A DNA stretch of 49,695 nt, from positions 1-49,695 of the forward strand of contig JAPYNE010000052.1 in the NCBI GenBank assembly GCA_028285945.1, read 5' to 3'. Position 1 is the first letter of the stretch. Each line of letters opens with the position of its first letter. The position numbers and the translations under genes are program-made. The stretch is from Candidatus Foliamicus numerosus (GTDB lineage Bacteria > Pseudomonadota > Gammaproteobacteria > Steroidobacterales > Foliamicaceae). Positions 48,677 to 49,695 of this stretch are shown here, piece after piece. The notes under the pieces are model-generated. The model was not told the origin of the DNA. It worked only from the letters and a program-made list of their open reading frames with translations, and searched no databases.

Positions 48677-49695
48677 TCTTCGCTCTCCGCTTCCTTATCG
48701 TCGGTGACAGGCGCCAGCAGCCGCTCGGGGTCCGCCAGCAAGGCGCGCAGGCGGGTGGTGAAGCGAACCGCCGTGGCGCCGTCGATCACCCGGTGGTCGT
48801 AGGAAAGCGACAGCGGCGCCAGCAGCTTAGGTTCAAACTCGCCGTTCGCGTAAACCGGCGTCATGCGGGCCCGGGACACGCCGAGAATGGCCACTTCCGG
48901 CGCGTTGATCACAGGCGTGAACGCGGTGCCGCCAATCCCGCCCAAGCTGGAAATCGTGAACGAGCCGCCCTGCATCTCTTCGGGGGCGAGCTTGCCTTCG
49001 CGGGCCTTGCCGGACAAATCCTCGAACGCGCCTGCAAGGCCGACGACATCGAGCCTGTCGGCGTTGCGGATGACCGGCACCAGCAGGCCGCGTTCGGTGT
49101 CGGCGGCAAAGCCCAAATGCACGTACTTCTTCAGCGCCAGCGAAGCGCCGCCTTCCGTCAGCGAGGCGTTCAGCGCCGGGAATTCCTTCAGGCACAGCAC
49201 CGCGGCGCGGGCCACGAAAGCCAGCAGCGTCAGCCGCACGCCATCGGCGGCGAGCGCCGCCTTCATGGCCTTGCGGCGGGCCTCCGCCTCGGTGATGTCG
49301 GCCTCGTCGTGCTGGGTGACATGCGGGATGTTCACCCAGCTGGCCCACAGGCGCGGCCCGGAAATTTTCTGCACGCGGCCCAGCGGCACCACTTCGATTT
49401 CTCCGTGGGCGGCAAAATCGACCTCCGGCAGCGGCGGCAAAGCGGCTCCGGGCGCGCCGCCTTCGAGCGCCATTTTCACCCAGGCCTTCACGTCGGCCTT
49501 GCGGATCCGGCCCTTGTCGCCGGACCCCGTAACCGCCGCCAGATTCACGCCCAGCTCGCGGGCGAACTGGCGCACCGCCGGCGAGGCATGCGCCCTTGAG
49601 AAGCCTTCCTCGTCGATGGGCGGCAGCGCGCCGGAGCCTGAGGGGAACTTTTGGGCCGCCGCCGGAGCGGGCGGCGCAGCCGCGGCCCGGGAGGG
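48673..49695 (-). CDS. aceF: Dihydrolipoyl acetyltransferase (E2), N-terminus beyond window
   Basis: The last 340 residues of an E2 subunit. An Ala/Pro-rich linker is followed by the E3-binding domain (SPAVRQFARELGVNLAAVTG) and the catalytic domain, ending with SYDHRVIDGATAVRF that holds the active-site His and Asp. Lipoyl domains would lie beyond the right edge. SFTISSLGGIGGTAFTPVIN matches the pyruvate dehydrogenase type of proteobacteria, so I call it aceF. 2-oxoglutarate E2 is less likely, since its core motifs differ. It directly precedes lpdA with a 4-base overlap. Confidence 0.92.
   Translation of the reverse strand, partial: PSRAAAAPPAPAAAQKFPSGSGALPPIDEEGFSRAHASPAVRQFARELGVNLAAVTGSGDKGRIRKADVKAWVKMALEGGAPGAALPPLPEVDFAAHGEIEVVPLGRVQKISGPRLWASWVNIPHVTQHDEADITEAEARRKAMKAALAADGVRLTLLAFVARAAVLCLKEFPALNASLTEGGASLALKKYVHLGFAADTERGLLVPVIRNADRLDVVGLAGAFEDLSGKAREGKLAPEEMQGGSFTISSLGGIGGTAFTPVINAPEVAILGVSRARMTPVYANGEFEPKLLAPLSLSYDHRVIDGATAVRFTTRLRALLADPERLLAPVTDDKEAESEE

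Overview
The window looks like chromosome from a GC-rich, aerobic gammaproteobacterium-like bacterium. Supporting signs are an aa3-type cytochrome oxidase cluster (ctaC, ctaD, a 35-residue assembly protein, ctaG, ctaE) followed by a dihaem c4-like cytochrome, an E. coli-like nth, a DUF692/DUF2063/DoxX (hvfB-hvfC-hvfX type) cassette and an lpdA/E2 pair. Many broken toxin-antitoxin genes, a large defence island and several decaying ankyrin-repeat genes resemble symbiont or metagenome-derived genomes, but that is inference.

Layout. 1-1927 (minus): an amidohydrolase cut by the left edge and a creatinase-type M24 protein. 2139-17777: a less GC-rich accessory island. It begins with three toxin-antitoxin remnants (parDE with frameshifted parE, higBA with ruined higB, a second parE fragment). 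Next comes a tightly overlapping operon of a double GHKL-ATPase histidine-kinase-like protein, a receiver protein and a PIN-domain protein (3546-6708). Then follows a complete restriction-like operon: C5-cytosine methylase, Vsr, MORC/MutL-like ATPase, Z1 helicase-like ATPase, PD-(D/E)XK nuclease, AIPR protein and a possible extra nuclease (6797-16628). The island ends with a Res-Xre toxin-antitoxin pair and a repeated motif resembling an insertion-sequence end. 18065-26951 (minus): a catabolic-looking cluster of two amidohydrolases, a DpaA-like dehydrogenase, an aldehyde dehydrogenase, an opine dehydrogenase, a KxK enolase-superfamily enzyme and a P450. The amidohydrolase and M24 genes on the far side of the island have the same strand and chemistry, so the island may have split one cluster.

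27050-29263: a COG0523 GTPase, a PhyH-like protein and a DUF2165 membrane protein. 29667-35442: DUF2244, the cytochrome oxidase genes, cytochrome c and nth, the last apparently starting at CTG. 35518-37994: the MNIO cassette, without a visible peptide precursor. 38111-39452: a membrane protein, an ECF sigma factor and its probable membrane partner. 39763-43166: a second, decayed DNA-processing locus in which a methyltransferase N-terminus abuts a helicase C-terminus, followed by an intact protein with an unknown N-terminus and an AlkB-like C-terminus. 43321-47069: ankyrin and small exported proteins sharing a duplicated leader, with a low-GC HARE-HTH/GIY-YIG nuclease gene among them. 47240-49695: lpdA and partial E2.

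The strongest candidates for something undescribed are the kinase-receiver-PIN operon beside the methylase/MORC/Z1/AIPR system, the AlkB-fused protein beside the broken helicase, and a three-copy intergenic element whose outer stems differ in sequence between copies yet keep pairing.
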